Source: Acidimicrobiia bacterium
Lineage (GTDB): Bacteria > Actinomycetota > Acidimicrobiia > Spongiisociales > SHLN01
DNA: 5,688 nt
Assembly (NCBI GenBank): GCA_030624805.1
Contig: JAUXJL010000156.1
Location: 1 to 5,688, forward strand
Direction of reading: 5' to 3'
Shown here: piece after piece, positions 5,531 to 5,688 of the stretch
Numbering within the stretch: the first letter of the stretch is position 1
How the letters are laid out: every line of letters begins with the position of its first letter
Notes under the pieces: generated by a model
The model's database searches: none
What the model was told of the DNA's origin: nothing
What the model saw: the letters and a program-made list of their open reading frames with translations, nothing else
Translations under genes and position numbers: made by a program

Positions 5531-5688
5531 ATGAACGAACCGACCCCGAAAAAATCGATGACCGTCGTGCAGGCGGGGTTACTCATTTTTGTGGGAGTCG
5601 GGTCCACGATCATCGCAGTGTTTCGATTCGGCGACGACGGCGTCACCATCACGCTATTGCTTGGACTAGCTTTGCTCTTTTTTGGCGT
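5531..5688 (+). CDS. Small membrane protein of unknown family, 3' truncated
   Basis: The first 52 codons are visible; the frame is still open at the window end. It begins with a short polar, Lys-containing segment (MNEPTPKKSM). A hydrophobic helix follows at about residues 11-30 (VVQAGLLIFVGVGSTIIAVF), then a short polar turn RFGDDG (32-37), and a second hydrophobic stretch starts at about residue 38 (VTITLLLGLALLFFG). This predicts an integral membrane protein with at least two helices. The first helix has no recognisable signal peptidase site and is probably a retained anchor. I do not recognise the family from this fragment. The start is supported by a TACACT -10 box 7 bases upstream and the absence of any ribosome site, suggesting leaderless translation. 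It starts 31 bases after the second GTTAGAT core, which is the usual place for an integron cassette gene if that reading holds. Confidence 0.7.
   Translation, partial: MNEPTPKKSMTVVQAGLLIFVGVGSTIIAVFRFGDDGVTITLLLGLALLFFG

Overview
The window (about 59-60% G+C by eye, estimated not counted) looks like chromosomal DNA from a high-GC bacterium. The best guess is an actinomycete-type lineage such as Acidimicrobiia. The hints are TANNNT-type -10 boxes, one gene with no Shine-Dalgarno that looks leaderless, and the general codon usage. Chloroflexota or another high-GC phylum is not excluded. No rRNA, tRNA or CRISPR array was found.

Layout. (1) 1-762, plus strand: the 3' end of a molybdenum hydroxylase large-subunit gene (CO dehydrogenase CoxL / xanthine dehydrogenase family), cut by the window start. 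(2) 722-2317, plus strand: complete pckA, ATP-type phosphoenolpyruvate carboxykinase, overlapping the previous reading frame by 41 bases. (3) 2329-4998, minus strand: complete ppdK, pyruvate phosphate dikinase, convergent with pckA across only 11 bases. (4) 4999-5530: a roughly 530-base stretch without a gene. Its left part carries the ppdK promoter region and several inverted repeats. Its right part carries two imperfect direct copies of a 109-140 base element. (5) 5531-5688, plus strand: the start of a small membrane protein gene that runs off the window.

How the genes fit together. PckA (oxaloacetate + ATP to PEP + CO2 + ADP) and PPDK (pyruvate + ATP + Pi to and from PEP + AMP + PPi) both work at the PEP-pyruvate-oxaloacetate node, so this is a small gluconeogenic/anaplerotic cluster. 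They face each other, have separate candidate promoters, and may share one hairpin at their 3' ends. The Mo-hydroxylase belongs to an upstream operon and its metabolic link to the pair is unknown.

The most unusual part is 5158-5512. The two element copies share a stem with compensatory base changes. They also share paired TCTAAC/GTTAGA boxes whose spacing differs by 31 bases between copies. The second copy is followed 31 bases later by the start codon of the small membrane protein gene. This resembles, but does not prove, a short array of integron attC-like recombination sites with cassettes. A duplicated structured RNA or intergenic repeat family is the main alternative.
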